A stretch of 64,000 nucleotides of DNA, taken from the NCBI GenBank assembly GCA_035578175.1, contig JAQMRL010000001.1, positions 51,855,553-51,919,552 on the forward strand. The letters are read 5' to 3'. This document shows positions 23,947 through 33,499 of the stretch, piece by piece (positions within the stretch are counted from its first letter, which is position 1; each line of letters starts with the position of its first letter). This DNA comes from Catonia carolina (taxonomy: Eukaryota > Arthropoda > Insecta > Hemiptera > Achilidae). The notes under the pieces were generated by a model, which saw nothing but the letters and a program-made list of their open reading frames with translations, had not been told where the DNA came from and ran no database searches. The translations under genes and the position numbers were made by a program.

Positions 23947-24039
23947 AAATAAACATCAAGTGGTAAAAATGAAATGTTTCTAAATTGCATTTCACCTCCA
24001 TGACATAAAACTGATTAAGATTAATAAGATCTCTTGCTG

Positions 24040-24185
24040 TAAATGAATGGTTATTCACTGCAAAGAGGAAAGCCATGAGTTCAATTCCCGACTAAGATCC
24101 GTAAATAATTACACATTAAGATCCACTGATCCTAAACTGTAACCTAAACAGAAGTGAATAATAAAAGTACTTGATGTAACTATAA
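24040..24185 (+). mobile_element. Possible tRNA-derived SINE, degraded
   Basis: GAGTTCAATTCCCGAC resembles a B box with its T-arm; an A box is not clear. The end is AATAATAAAAG. This is a weak call. Confidence 0.3.
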
Positions 24186-24369
24186 TTTTTTGTTTTAACA
24201 AAGTGTTATTCCATTCTAATCAGTTTCTTAAATTTAATTATAAACTTTAACAAATTAGATTAGCCCATGAAATAAGTGAGCTGTCTGTTAGGTTGAAATA
24301 TCTCATCAAACCTTCAATTAGTGGTGAAATGCAACTGTAATCAGTACATGAAATTCACAATTTTGTAAA

Positions 24370-24436
24370 GTAAGTTGTAATAATTACAACTTACTGTAAT
24401 AACTTGCATTAACGGTTCAATTATTGAACCGTTAAT
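24370..24436. repeat. Two adjacent perfect palindromes
   Basis: 24,370-24,394 has 12-bp perfect arms (GTAAGTTGTAAT / ATTACAACTTAC) around one base. 24,408-24,436 has 13-bp perfect arms (ATTAACGGTTCAA / TTGAACCGTTAAT) around three bases. They lie 13 bp apart. Confidence 0.85.
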
Positions 24437-24770
24437 ACATATTTTTGTTTTGTAATACGAGTACCTATGTAATATCTTTTCAATCGCAAAATTATATACC
24501 TGTATCACCAAAATACCTCCCTAGTTACCAAAATACTTGAAGTACGGTGAATAAAATTATTATATTTTTTGGTGGTAATAGGTTGAATGGAACAATATAG
24601 TGTACCCTAAGAAATAAGGTGTAAAGGGAGACTTTATTGAAGTTTTATAAGGTAATGTCCAATTCAAGCGGTTTGTATGATAGCAAATATGGGCGGACAT
24701 GACCATACGAGGTGACATTGCAGGGAGCGGTGACTGGCTATACCAGATGAGATATGAGGAGGAATTATGA

Positions 24771-24920
24771 TGTTCGGCGGGAGTTTGGCCTTCGACCAGT
24801 GAATGAGATGGTGCAGGAATATAATATACTGTGCAAAATAATTGGTGTTCGGCGGGAGTTTGGCCTTCGACCAGTGAATGAGATGGTGCAGGAATATAAT
24901 ATACTGTGCAAAATAATTGG
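24771..24920. repeat. Perfect 75-bp tandem duplication
   Basis: The unit starting TGTTCGGCGGGAGTTTGGCC occurs twice head to tail (24,771-24,845 and 24,846-24,920) without a difference I can see. The unit length is a multiple of three and both strands stay open across it, which explains the reading frames there. No protein family is recognised. Confidence 0.9.
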
Positions 24921-25024
24921 TACGAAGAAAAATAACGCCATTTTTCATAAAAAAACCATGCTTTTATTAATTTTATGTTTTTATATACCGATACATACGA
25001 GTACCTATAGGCCTACTAGTGCGA

Positions 25025-25440
25025 ATTATGTACTTATTTAGCAGAAATTACCTCTTGAAGACGTTTGAACATCGACTCTACGAGATTAGTACACATTTTC
25101 TTGACTTCATTATTGTGGAACGACACTTGTAGAGCATTAGTTCTTTTGCTGTACAATCCATATTACCTAAACCGTGTCTTCAATACATACCATAAGTTTT
25201 CAATGGGATTTAAGTCTGAAATTTTCAAGCCGATCAAGCACATTCATTTGATATTTCGATATGAAAGTCTTGACCAATTTTGAATTATAACAAGGACCAA
25301 AATCTTCAAAACACTTTTCAAAAGTTTGCTTGAATGGCACAATTTTACACCGTAATATTTCTATGTATTTGATTGAATTCATCATACGTTTAACATGACG
25401 TAAGCTTCCACAGCCATTTGTCGGAAAAACCAAGAAAAAT
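25025..25440 (-). pseudogene. Tc1-like transposase fragment, DD34E
   Basis: Minus strand reads TNGCGSLRHVKRMMNSIKYI, EDFGPCYNSKLVKTFISKYQ and MNVLD. After a frameshift come SDLNPIENLWYVLKTRF and KKMCTNLVESMFKRLQEVIS, ending in AK and a stop at about 25,040. The Asp of EDFGPC and the Glu of NPIENLW are 34 residues apart, the Tc1 signature. The first catalytic Asp, the N-terminal paired-type domain and the terminal repeats were not found. This is a truncated, frameshifted relic of a Tc1/mariner-superfamily element. Confidence 0.85.
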
Positions 25441-25499
25441 CTGTTTCAAATGGTGTTTTGCAGTTTACCGTAGCAAAAGAAATAGGATGTCCCAGTTAA

Positions 25500-25690
25500 T
25501 TTGTACAGTATAGTAGAAGGAATTGGTGGAATCATATGAGACTTATGGAGGGGACGAGACTCCCACAATGAAGTGATGAGTATCAGCCTGAGGGTAGATG
25601 GTATATCTGGGCCGACCAAAGAAAAGGTGGAAAGACCAATTTCATTGAGTGACGTAATAGGGTGTGGGCCTTATACTTCCTAAGAAGAAG
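25500..25690 (+). pseudogene. LINE 3' tip with (AAG)n tail
   Basis: YLGRPKKRWKDQFH is readable at about 25,590-25,640, followed by an AAGAAGAAG end at 25,682-25,690. This is the same GRPxxRWK plus AAG-tail arrangement as at 37,526-37,868. It lies back to back with the Tc1 relic. Confidence 0.65.
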
Positions 25691-27044
25691 AAAATTTTTG
25701 GGGTTTTGGTACTCTCATTTAAGAGTTAACTTATACCATAATATGCATATGAGTCCGGCTGACAAAGCAATCGCATTTTTCACTTACCGAAAAGATTCCT
25801 GTTTAGAAAATATCATCCAAATATTCACACAAGCCGACTTGTTTTTGAATTTTAATGATTTCTTCGTATTTTATTATTTTTTATTGAAAACGGTTCCCCG
25901 TAAATTGTATTTACATAAAAAATAAATTCGTATAAATACGAGACATTATTTTCAGATATGTACTGATTCAAGATTAAAACAAATGGCTTGTATCGTATTA
26001 CAAACAAATATTTCTCCTAAGTAATGTTGTCGTCTTAAAATAACAAAAGAAGGGTTGAGTATAACGAATAAAATCTAAACGAAACCAGACAACAAATAAC
26101 ATTGTATTTTTTCTTATTCCACAAGGATGATGAGTGGAGTCTGAAAAGAAAAAAAGCGTAGCCACTTAAAAAATGAGTTACATATTGTTTGAAATGATCT
26201 CTTGGTTGTTGTTATTAACATTTAAAAAGGCAGGCAAGTGAAGGAACAGAAGATACGGAGCTCGAGCCCGGCCGTAGATCACCTCCAACACGGCAGGCCA
26301 TTAGTTAGGCGATAGCATCGCGTAAGACAAATGGAGGCGCGCGCTCTTGACAGCGTAGTACAGCCATTTACTTTCCAGGCAGGCACTGAGGGCTGTAATT
26401 AGAAGGTGCGGTGAATGCGAGGCGAGGAACTCCGTAACCCCTTTACTTCATCCCAAACCACAACCGCACTGCTGACGCTCTTTCAATTAATACTCTTTGA
26501 TCTATATCTCAATCCTCACCCCGACTCTCACCTCATATAATATATTGTAATATTACCGACACAATATTGTATACAGTAAACTGACATTGAAACATTGTTC
26601 TCTTTTCCTTTATCTTATCTCATACTTGTCTTCATTTAGCCTACAGCAAACCGACTGCCTGTTTATTTTACATTGTCAGTGTGCCTAATTCTTCTATACG
26701 TACTCAACCGGGTCTAAAATATTACACTATGTTCTGTAGTTGTACATTCCCTGCATATCGGGGAATGTATAATAATCTTCCATACTTTTACAACTACTTT
26801 AACACTGCAAAACAATATCCTGTAAATTAAATTGCATTGATGTATTTTGCAAAGTATTAAAATCTTTAATTAGTTTTGTATTAATTGAATTTCGAAAATA
26901 TTCGCGTGCAATCCTTTCAGCCTAGCGAAACCAATATTGCGGCTAACGAAACCAATCCTGGCTTTCAAAACTTTACCTGAACATATCGTAACATCATTCT
27001 AGAAATAGTTGATGGAATAGATTGTTTATTAAAAGAATTGTAAA
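25691..27044. other. Stretch without gene; GC-richer patch
   Basis: The plus frame at 25,662-25,925 has no family features. From 26,220 to 26,470 the DNA is notably GC-rich (GGCGCGCGCTC, CAGGCAGGCAC) and unique in the window. It could be regulatory or part of an unrecognised transcript. Confidence 0.4.
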
Positions 27045-27590
27045 ATAGAAAAGGAGGGTAGAAGCACAAGTGACATAAAAAGTAGGATTGCTCGAGCTAG
27101 AAAAGCCTTTGCAATGAAAAACACTTACGACTACAAACATTGATTTACAGATTGGGAAATATTTCTTAAAACACTATGTCTGGAGTGTAGCATTATACGG
27201 GAGTGAAACGTAGGTGATAGTGGCTGTAGAACGGAAGAGGATAGAAGCTTTTGATATGTGGTGATATAGGACATTAGGTGGGTGGACAAAATACGTTATT
27301 TAGAAGCTCTTAGACGAGTGGATGAAAAAAGAAGTACATGGAAACATCTTATTTAGAAGAAGGGATAGGCTAGTGAGGCATATCTTAAGACATCCAGGTA
27401 TTGGTTTATCAATAATGGAGGGTAATATTGAGGGAGTGAATTGTAGGGGGAGGCAAAGATCAGAATATTTAAAGCAAATTTCAAAAGATGTAGGGTGTTA
27501 CAGGTAAGAAGATATGAAACGACTTACGCAAGATAGAACAGCTAGGAGAAGTGCATCAAACCAGTCGAAAGACTGATGACAAAAAAATTG
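27045..27590 (+). pseudogene. LINE RT C-terminal fragment (same family as 29,332-30,389)
   Basis: Nearly collinear with the last half of the LINE at 29,332-30,389. Shared blocks are SRIARARKAF, GSET followed by a stop in place of Trp, and the open part RRDRLVRHILRHPGIGLSIM. Both end with the same GACTGATGAC before an A-run. Several stops and a deletion are present, so this is an older copy. Confidence 0.85.
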
Positions 27591-27719
27591 TCATCAGAAT
27601 GGTCAACAGTCAAAAGAATGGTATATTGTATGATGTGGAGTGTGTTGAACAAGGATAGTGAACTACGATAAATGAGATATTTTGAATAGATGTTCGTAGT
27701 ATAATGTTTTTGTATAATA

Positions 27720-28135
27720 TGTTCGAGAATAGAGGAGAATTTGGTAGAAAGATCTCATTTGTTTGGGAAACTACCAGACCGCAGGTATAAAAACAATTGG
27801 CACCTTTGTAGTGAGTCAGTCAATACTTGAATTGTGAATGGAAAGTGATTGTCGGGCCGTTTCGAAATCAGGATCTGAACTACGTAAAAAGTGTGTGCGT
27901 ATGGGAAATAGCAAGTTGTTGCAGAGAGACAAATCAACTGTTTTGATCCTATAGGACATTCTTAATAAAAGTTAACTTTAGTTATAAATTTAATTAAAGT
28001 AATCTAATTGTATTTGTTAGTAGGGTAAGTTGAATAATTAATTTTGTCAATAAATAATTGTTAAATGTTTAAAGGAAGTCAGTTTATTATTTATCATATC
28101 CAAATCCCGAACGATTCTAAGCTTAGATGTTACAA
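27720..28135 (+). repeat. LTR-like dispersed repeat, copy B
   Basis: Starts TGTTCGAGAATAGAGG. A TATA-box-like GTATAAAAAC lies at about 27,785, followed by an initiator-like GAGTCAGTCAATAC about 27 bases on. It ends near ATCCCGAACGATTCTAAG. The TATA-to-initiator spacing fits an LTR promoter. The right edge is uncertain. Confidence 0.45.
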
Positions 28136-29331
28136 TTTTATTATTGGTATTCCTTTCGATGATTCTCAGGTCTAGGGTTACCCCTAGATTCACGTCTGGT
28201 TTTTTGACCTGTCCGAGGAAAGTTCTAGGTTAGAAGAATAAGGTTTTTTTGGTAAAAAAAAATAATTGGAATTTTTGTTTCTGTTAAAAAAACACACTGC
28301 GGACATTATATTAGCATGACATATTTTCTTGTGAAATTGTTGCGCCATTTATTTAGTTGCAAAGCGAATGAGAAAATCTATGTGTGAATCTGCTTGAAAT
28401 TTTCTTTGTGTTCAGTTAATTTGTGTACGTTTCGTACACTTGCGTTAATGACAATCCGAATGTTTGGACATTTTGTTTTTCAGTCACAAAATTAGTTAAT
28501 AAAGTGTTAATTTGTTAACAAAACAAAAACAAACGTTGTTAATACGACTTATTCTGAAGAAAAAACAAAAAAATTAAATGGTTTAACTAAAAACAATCTT
28601 AGAAACGTTTATTCAAAGTTTTCCCAACCGTACTCAGAGAAATTAATGAATAATATAGAATCTTCCTTTTTCTTATATATGGTTAAGGGAATTCATTATG
28701 CAAAACTTATCTGGAATCTAACCGCGTTATATATTTACTGTTTTTTATCAGATTGTATATGCTCTGTTTCTTAACAATTATTAAACAGAAGAGGAAGTCA
28801 TATTTTTATTAAAGGAAACATCATGTACAAATATAATTTATTATAATATATTACAGTAAATATATTTTTGTATTTAAATTTATAAATTAAATTAAGTAAT
28901 TAACAGCTTTATTATATGTTATTAAGTTTTTAATTATAACTTCATTTGTTATGTTCTGCTAAGGAATAAAAACATTATTGTTATCATAAAAAATGATAAA
29001 ACGAGCAAATGGCAAGTAAATTTACTTAAATTTTAACAATCAAACTCATATAAGCATTTCAATGGATTTTTACTGCTTAACGAAGCATGTTACGTATTTT
29101 ATGTAAAATTTAATGTTTCTCATGTTTTAAAAATTTATTTACAGAAATTATTTTCAGTTAATTTTAGTTTCCAAAATTATTTTATAAAGAATGTAATAAG
29201 GTAATTAATGCAGAATTATAAAATTTATTGACCGTGAGTTTTCATATAAGGCGTCACCAAATCCATAACAGACTTGCGTGCTCGCGTAACACACACACAC
29301 AGTCCTTGAATTACTTTTGTAATGTTTATTT
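28136..29331. other. AT-rich stretch without recognisable gene
   Basis: No gene or repeat copy was recognised. An (AC)n run is at 29,290-29,301. Confidence 0.5.
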
Positions 29332-30389
29332 TGAGTTTAAGTTTCATTGAGTAAAATGTTTAAAACTTTGAAAAGGCTAGGAATTAAATACAAAGAAAGG
29401 AAAGTTATCTACAGTCTGTATAAGAATCAAACGGCTGTTTTGAGAATCGAGGGGTACGAAAAAGAGGCTGCTGTAAGAAAAGGTGTACGACAAGGTTGTT
29501 CTTTGTCACCACTACTTTTTAACTTGTATATAGAAGAGGCTATAAATGAAGTGAAGGAGAAATTTGACGTAGGAATAAAAATTCAAGGAGAAACAATAAA
29601 AATGTTGAGATTCGCCGATGATATAGTAGTATTAGCCGAGGCAAAGAATGAACTAGAGGATGCCTTAAATGGAATGGATGAGATCTTGAGGAAGGATTAC
29701 TTCATGAAAATTAATAAGAACAAAACGAAAGTGTTGTGCAGCAGCAAGAGTGGTTTAGAAGAGATGGGAAATTTAAAAGTAGGCAACGAGAACATACAGG
29801 AAGTTGGGGAATTCTGCTATCTAGGGAGTAAAATAACAAAGGATGGTAGAAGCACGAGTGATATCAAGAGTAGAATTGCTCAAGCTAGAAAAGCCTTTGA
29901 AATGAAAAACAGCGTACTGACTACAAACATTGATTTACAGATTAGGAAAAATTTCTTAAAACATTATGTTTGGAGTGTAGCATTATACGGAAGTGAAACG
30001 TGGGTGATAGGGGCTGTAGAACGGAAGAGGATAGAAGCTTTTGAAATGTGGTGTTATAGGAAAATGTTAAAGATTAGGTGGGTGGACAAAATAAGTAATT
30101 TAGAGGTTCTTAGGCGAGTGGATGAAAAAAGAAGTATATGGAAGCATCTTACCAAAAGAAGGGATAGGCTAGTGGGGCATATCCTAAGACATCCAGGTAT
30201 TGGGCTATCAATAATGGAGGGTAACATTGAGGGAGTAAATTGTAGAGGGAGGCAAAGATTAGAATATATAAAGCAAATTACAAAAGATGTAGGGTGTTAC
30301 AGGTATGTAGATATGAAACGACTTGCGCAAGATAGAACAGGTTGGAGAACTGCATCAAACCAGTCGAGAGACTGATGACAAAAAAAAAA
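29332..30389 (+). mobile_element. 5'-truncated LINE insertion with target duplication
   Basis: The 1,058-bp insertion is bounded by the 11-bp duplication AATGTTTATTT at 29,321-29,331 and 30,390-30,400. It ends in an A-run after GACTGATGAC. Target duplication, A-tail and 5' truncation are the hallmarks of target-primed reverse transcription. Confidence 0.85.
29347..30375 (+). CDS. LINE reverse transcriptase, C-terminal two thirds, open frame
   Basis: This is the uninterrupted 3' part of the polyprotein that copies LINE RNA at a nicked chromosomal site. The first in-frame ATG is at 29,356 and the frame opens upstream of it. Visible RT blocks are KGVRQGCSLSPLLFNLYIEE (fingers/palm), MLRFADDIVVLAE with the catalytic FADD at about 29,610, KINKNKTKVL, and FCYLGSKITKDGRSTSDIKS. 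Behind the RT come VALYGSETWVIGAVERKRIE, FEMWCYRKMLKIRWVDK and RRDRLVGHILRHPGIG. The N-terminal endonuclease and the first RT blocks are missing because of the 5' truncation, so no functional element is encoded. The frame is free of stops over 342 codons, unlike all neighbours, so the insertion is young. Expression is not expected, since no promoter is visible. Confidence 0.9.
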   Translation: MSKMFKTLKRLGIKYKERKVIYSLYKNQTAVLRIEGYEKEAAVRKGVRQGCSLSPLLFNLYIEEAINEVKEKFDVGIKIQGETIKMLRFADDIVVLAEAKNELEDALNGMDEILRKDYFMKINKNKTKVLCSSKSGLEEMGNLKVGNENIQEVGEFCYLGSKITKDGRSTSDIKSRIAQARKAFEMKNSVLTTNIDLQIRKNFLKHYVWSVALYGSETWVIGAVERKRIEAFEMWCYRKMLKIRWVDKISNLEVLRRVDEKRSIWKHLTKRRDRLVGHILRHPGIGLSIMEGNIEGVNCRGRQRLEYIKQITKDVGCYRYVDMKRLAQDRTGWRTASNQSRD

Positions 30390-30400
30390 AATGTTTATTT

Positions 30401-30539
30401 ACTCAATCGTTACATATATTTACTGAGATCTTTTTGGACATAGGGTTTGAAAATATACGTTTTGGCAAAGTCTTCAAATGTAAAATGTATACAAATTTTT
30501 CTAAACAATGTTTTAAGACTGACAAAAAACTGCCCACCC
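30401..30539. other. Short spacer
   Basis: Nothing recognised. Confidence 0.4.
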
Positions 30540-30870
30540 CACACATGAGTACAACACACTTCAACGATACTCACTCTTTGAGACAGTTGATGAAACGACT
30601 AAAAAATTATGTGCACGCTACCAGTTAAAATTGATAGAGCACTCTTATTCCTTAATTCACACTATTTCACTTCTACATTTACACACAATCCAAGTAGAAG
30701 ACTTAAGAAACTCTGGAACAGGAATCTCTTAAGAAAGCTTGACCTGAGGGTTGCCAATAAGTGACTTCTTTACAGATGACTGTTCATGCTGTTAAACGCT
30801 AAAATATTTGTGTTGCTAGTTGTACTCTGACACAATTTTATTTTTTCATAAATAAAGTCAGTAAAAGATC
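30540..30870 (+). pseudogene. Probable Jockey-type LINE C-terminal tail
   Basis: A frame near 30,690-30,765 reads NPSRRLKKLWNRNLLRKLDL and RVANK before a stop. The wording resembles the RRLKRxWPRNL ends of Jockey-type polyproteins. An AATAAAG lies at 30,851. This is a low-confidence call based on a short motif. Confidence 0.4.
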
Positions 30871-31010
30871 ACGACCTAAATGGTCGGAAGAACGAAAACG
30901 TGACTTCTCCAAGAAAATGAAAGAATACTGGGCGAAGAGGAAAGCACAGAAGAAAAACTGAGAAATCGCGGTCCTTTGTAGGCCATAACGTAAATAATAA
31001 TAATAATAAA
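30871..31010 (+). pseudogene. LINE 3' end with lysine-rich terminus and (AAT)n tail
   Basis: The frame reads KWSEERKRDFSKKMKEYWAK, then RKAQKKN and a stop, followed within about 60 bp by an (AAT)n tail at 30,992-31,010. A charged KMKxYW...K terminus followed by a simple-repeat tail is common at LINE 3' ends; the family is not identified. Confidence 0.5.
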
Positions 31011-31230
31011 GTTAGAAAAAGTTTATTAAATTAATTTTGCGTTAACTGGAGGAATGTAGACCTACTTGACAGTTGGTACCTTTGTCTCAGCTTATGTTCG
31101 ATTTTCTTCTCTTTCAGGTGTTCTGTCCTCTTAGAACGTTAACCACCTTTACCGCAACTGGAGTTCTGTCAACTGTCCTTCGTAAAATGGTACCCAAACT
31201 TACAAAAAACATGATGTTGTAATTTGTATT

Positions 31231-31670
31231 AAATCAAAGATCGTCATTAAATTTGACTGAAATATAAACAATTGTATTATTAGCTTATTAAGCTAACAAT
31301 TACACATAATCATACGTAAGGGTCATCTCCAAACAAACCACCCAATTGTTGAAAGGGTGCAAAAATACAAGTGCCTCGGTAGCACGATCAATGACCAGTT
31401 GGTCATAGTAAGAGATTAGATAGCAGAATTGAAAAGACCAGAATAGTTTTTAAATCAAAGATTGTCATTAATTTTTGACGGAAATATAAATAACTGTATT
31501 ATTAGCTTATTAAGATAACAATTACACATAATCATACATAAGTTTCATCTCCAAACAAACCACCAAATTGTTGAAAGGGTGCAAAAATACAAGTGCCTCG
31601 GTAGCACGATCAATGACCATAGCAAGAGATTAGATAGCAGAATTGAAAAGACCAGAATAGATTTTTTATG
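31231..31670. repeat. 221-bp tandem duplication inside the LINE fragment
   Basis: AAATCAAAGATCGTCATTAA (31,231) recurs as AAATCAAAGATTGTCATTAA (31,452). The rest follows in step, with GGTGCAAAAATACAAGTGCC and CGGTAGCACGATCAATGACC in both. Unit 2 lacks a few bases (the second GGTCAT), and there are about ten substitutions. Confidence 0.85.
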
Positions 31671-32262
31671 GAACGAGAGGTAGAAGGCATCAACTGACAA
31701 TAATATACAAAGATGAGAATTTTGCTCTGCACATTTATTTACTACATTATTTCATTGTTTATAATCGTGGATCCTGATGAACGCAGCAAGTTGTCGCCGA
31801 CGACCCTACCATTATCAGCGCTGCAGACGGTCCCAATACCTGCCGCACAAAGCGCAAACGACGCACAGCCAGCAGTGCCTCCCCTCCACCATGAAGTGGA
31901 CTCGCCGGAATGGGATTTAAGCGGCCGCACTGAACTGCGAGTCTCACTCGCCATCCAGCTGCCGAACGTATAACAAGAAAGAAGAACCCAGCCGAGACTG
32001 GCCAGCTATCCCTGGTTGACTCTACCGGTGGAAGACGCAAATTCCCGCACTGGTCAGCCTTCGCCTACCCGACCGCCGATGGAAGCTCGTGCGTGCCTGA
32101 TAGCAACACGGTGAAGACACACTTCAGCGCGGGACCGGAGAGAACCGCCTCGGCTACGCTATCGGCCGACGGCCTACGCCGACCCGACACTGCGGGGCTC
32201 TAGGGGCCACGACTGTTACGCTGCAGTGGGGACTTAACTGCCGCTGAGGGAGTTAAGTCATA

Positions 32263-32358
32263 ACGAGAGCACAGCCCCAAAAGCTTCAGCAGACATGGCG
32301 CTTACCGTATCTTGTAGACCATAAAAAATGCATCTTGGTGACAAACCCGGACACAGCA
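32263..32358. repeat. 96-bp repeat, copy 1 (inside the LTR)
   Basis: Starts ACGAGAGCACAGCCCC and ends CCCGGACACAGCA. Identical by eye to 33,219-33,314. It is absent from the other LTR copy, so it was inserted here. Its length is 32 codons and the plus frame is open throughout. Its nature is unknown. Confidence 0.85.
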
Positions 32359-32441
32359 AATGTCTGAATCCTTTAGCCGAGCCATCACTCTTTGGACACC
32401 GCTCTCAATACACCGGCTCGCCGCTTCCGACCACCAACAAC

Positions 32442-32457
32442 GGCCCTTTTCAGGGCC
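32442..32457 (+). terminator. Histone-type 3' stem-loop, perfect
   Basis: GGCCCTTTTCAGGGCC fits the animal histone mRNA consensus (six-base stem GGCCCT/AGGGCC, loop TTTC). It is preceded by CAACAAC and followed by ACCAA, also as in histone mRNAs. Confidence 0.85.
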
Positions 32458-32509
32458 ACCAATCCGCTAAATGAAAAAATTCCTTCTCAGGACCCCCAAC
32501 CAATTAAAC

Positions 32510-32525
32510 GGCACTTTTCAGGGCC
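32510..32525 (+). terminator. Histone-type 3' stem-loop, one mismatch
   Basis: GGCACTTTTCAGGGCC, followed by ACCGAA. One stem pair is lost compared with 32,442. A more degraded version lies between them at about 32,479-32,494. Confidence 0.7.
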
Positions 32526-32582
32526 ACCGAATTCGCAAGCAAGGTTTTGTCACGTGTTGTTGGCCCCGATCGGCGACAAAGT

Positions 32583-33218
32583 AAAAGGTTGGAAGTGTTT
32601 GAGATGTGACACTGCCGTAGGATATTAAGAGTATCGTGGATGGACCATATTACAAAGAAGGAAATTTTTGATTGGAAGAATAATAATAAATAAATACTGA
32701 AAACCTCCAATATCTAGGGCACATAATGCGGAATAAGAATATATATAAATTGCTGTAATAATATAACAAGGTGAGATGCTCGGGAAAACGAATGTCATGG
32801 CTAAAAAAATACTAGAAACTGATACTCAGCTGACTACAACAAAGCTATACAGAGTGACAGTTAACAAAATAATGGTAGCTAATGTGGTTGGCAATATCTG
32901 GAAAGGATAGGATACAAGAAAAAGAAGACGATAACCAAAAAATCCGATCCACATTTTATATTATATATAATTATACAATTACGAAATAGCACTAACTGAT
33001 TCACTTACTCAACAGGAAATTGCAGAATTGCAAGGTTTAGTCGCTTGAAATTCACTATGTAGGTTCCTTTTAAGTTGTATCTAATACAGGATTTTGTAAA
33101 ATTCGACTTTTAAATAAAGGAAATAGAGAATTACAGAGAACTTACATTTTTTTGGAAATCAGTTACTTTCAAAAATGGATATTAAAGCCACAATTAAAAC
33201 AAATAATATTTTTTTACC
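32583..33218. other. LINE remnant then AT-rich spacer
   Basis: The right half of the split LINE fades out at about 32,930. The rest to 33,218 holds nothing recognisable. Confidence 0.4.
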
Positions 33219-33314
33219 ACGAGAGCACAGCCCCAAAAGCTTCAGCAGACATGGCGCTTACCGTATCTTGTAGACCATAAAAAATGCATCTTGGTGACAA
33301 ACCCGGACACAGCA
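33219..33314. repeat. 96-bp repeat, copy 2
   Basis: Same orientation as copy 1 and 956 bp downstream of it. The flanks (TTTTTTTACC before, CAATGAAC after) are unrelated to those of copy 1. There is no A-tail and no clear target duplication. Confidence 0.85.
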
Positions 33315-33499
33315 CAATGAACATTTACGTTTGGTTAAACATATTGTTTGTGCTTTGAAAGAGTAAAAGGTATGTGGTGGAGGAGGATTTCTTGACATTT
33401 GTCAGGCTATAGGGTTTGCCACACCAGCAAAATTAAACATCTTCTACCTTGTCACTTTTATCTTCTATTTAAATCATTCCTAACATATTGTTTATTTTT

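Larger units (their letters stand above)
31792..32578 (+). mobile_element. Solo LTR with histone-type stem-loops, copy 2
   Basis: Starts TGTCGCCGAC and ends GATCGGCGACA, with inverted TGTCGC/GCGACA termini. It is flanked by the 4-bp duplication AAGT (31,788-31,791 and 32,579-32,582). It aligns along its length with the LTR at 59,992-60,583: common blocks are CTACCGGTGG-like, CCTACGCCGACCCGACACTG, CGGGGCTCT, ACTGCCGCTGAGGGA and CTCGCCGCTTCCGACC. A TATA-like GATTTAAG lies at 31,914-31,921. A 96-bp foreign block sits at 32,263-32,358. The 3' part carries one perfect, one near-perfect and one degraded histone-type hairpin. No AATAAA is present. There is no internal region or second LTR, so it is a recombination-derived solo LTR. 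Frames across it are not gag or pol. Confidence 0.75.
31231..32930 (+). pseudogene. LINE RT fragment split by a solo LTR
   Basis: Left of the LTR the frames read IVERVQKYKCLGSTINDQL and RIEKTRIDFLWNE, then W-I-L-M-N-A-A-S at the LTR edge. Right of the LTR reading continues as KRLEVFEM, then ILRVSWMDHITKKE and, after more shifts, VTVNKIMVANVV. Joined across the LTR, this is the usual order YLGS...ETW.L...RRLEAFEMW...RILRISW...VTN of an insect LINE. The first block is tandemly duplicated (31,231-31,670). Numerous stops show it is an old relic. Confidence 0.75.

Noticed and set aside
24771..24920. CRISPR array
   Set aside because: Only two head-to-tail copies with no spacers, in a eukaryotic context.
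31713..31973. 86-codon open frame as a gene
   Set aside because: It is a chimera of LINE relic and LTR sequence created by the insertion.
32263..32358. 96-bp repeat as an H/ACA snoRNA (ATAAAA hinge-like box and ACAGCA end)
   Set aside because: The segment after the hinge-like box is only about 40 bases, too short for the second hairpin, and the total is well under usual H/ACA length.
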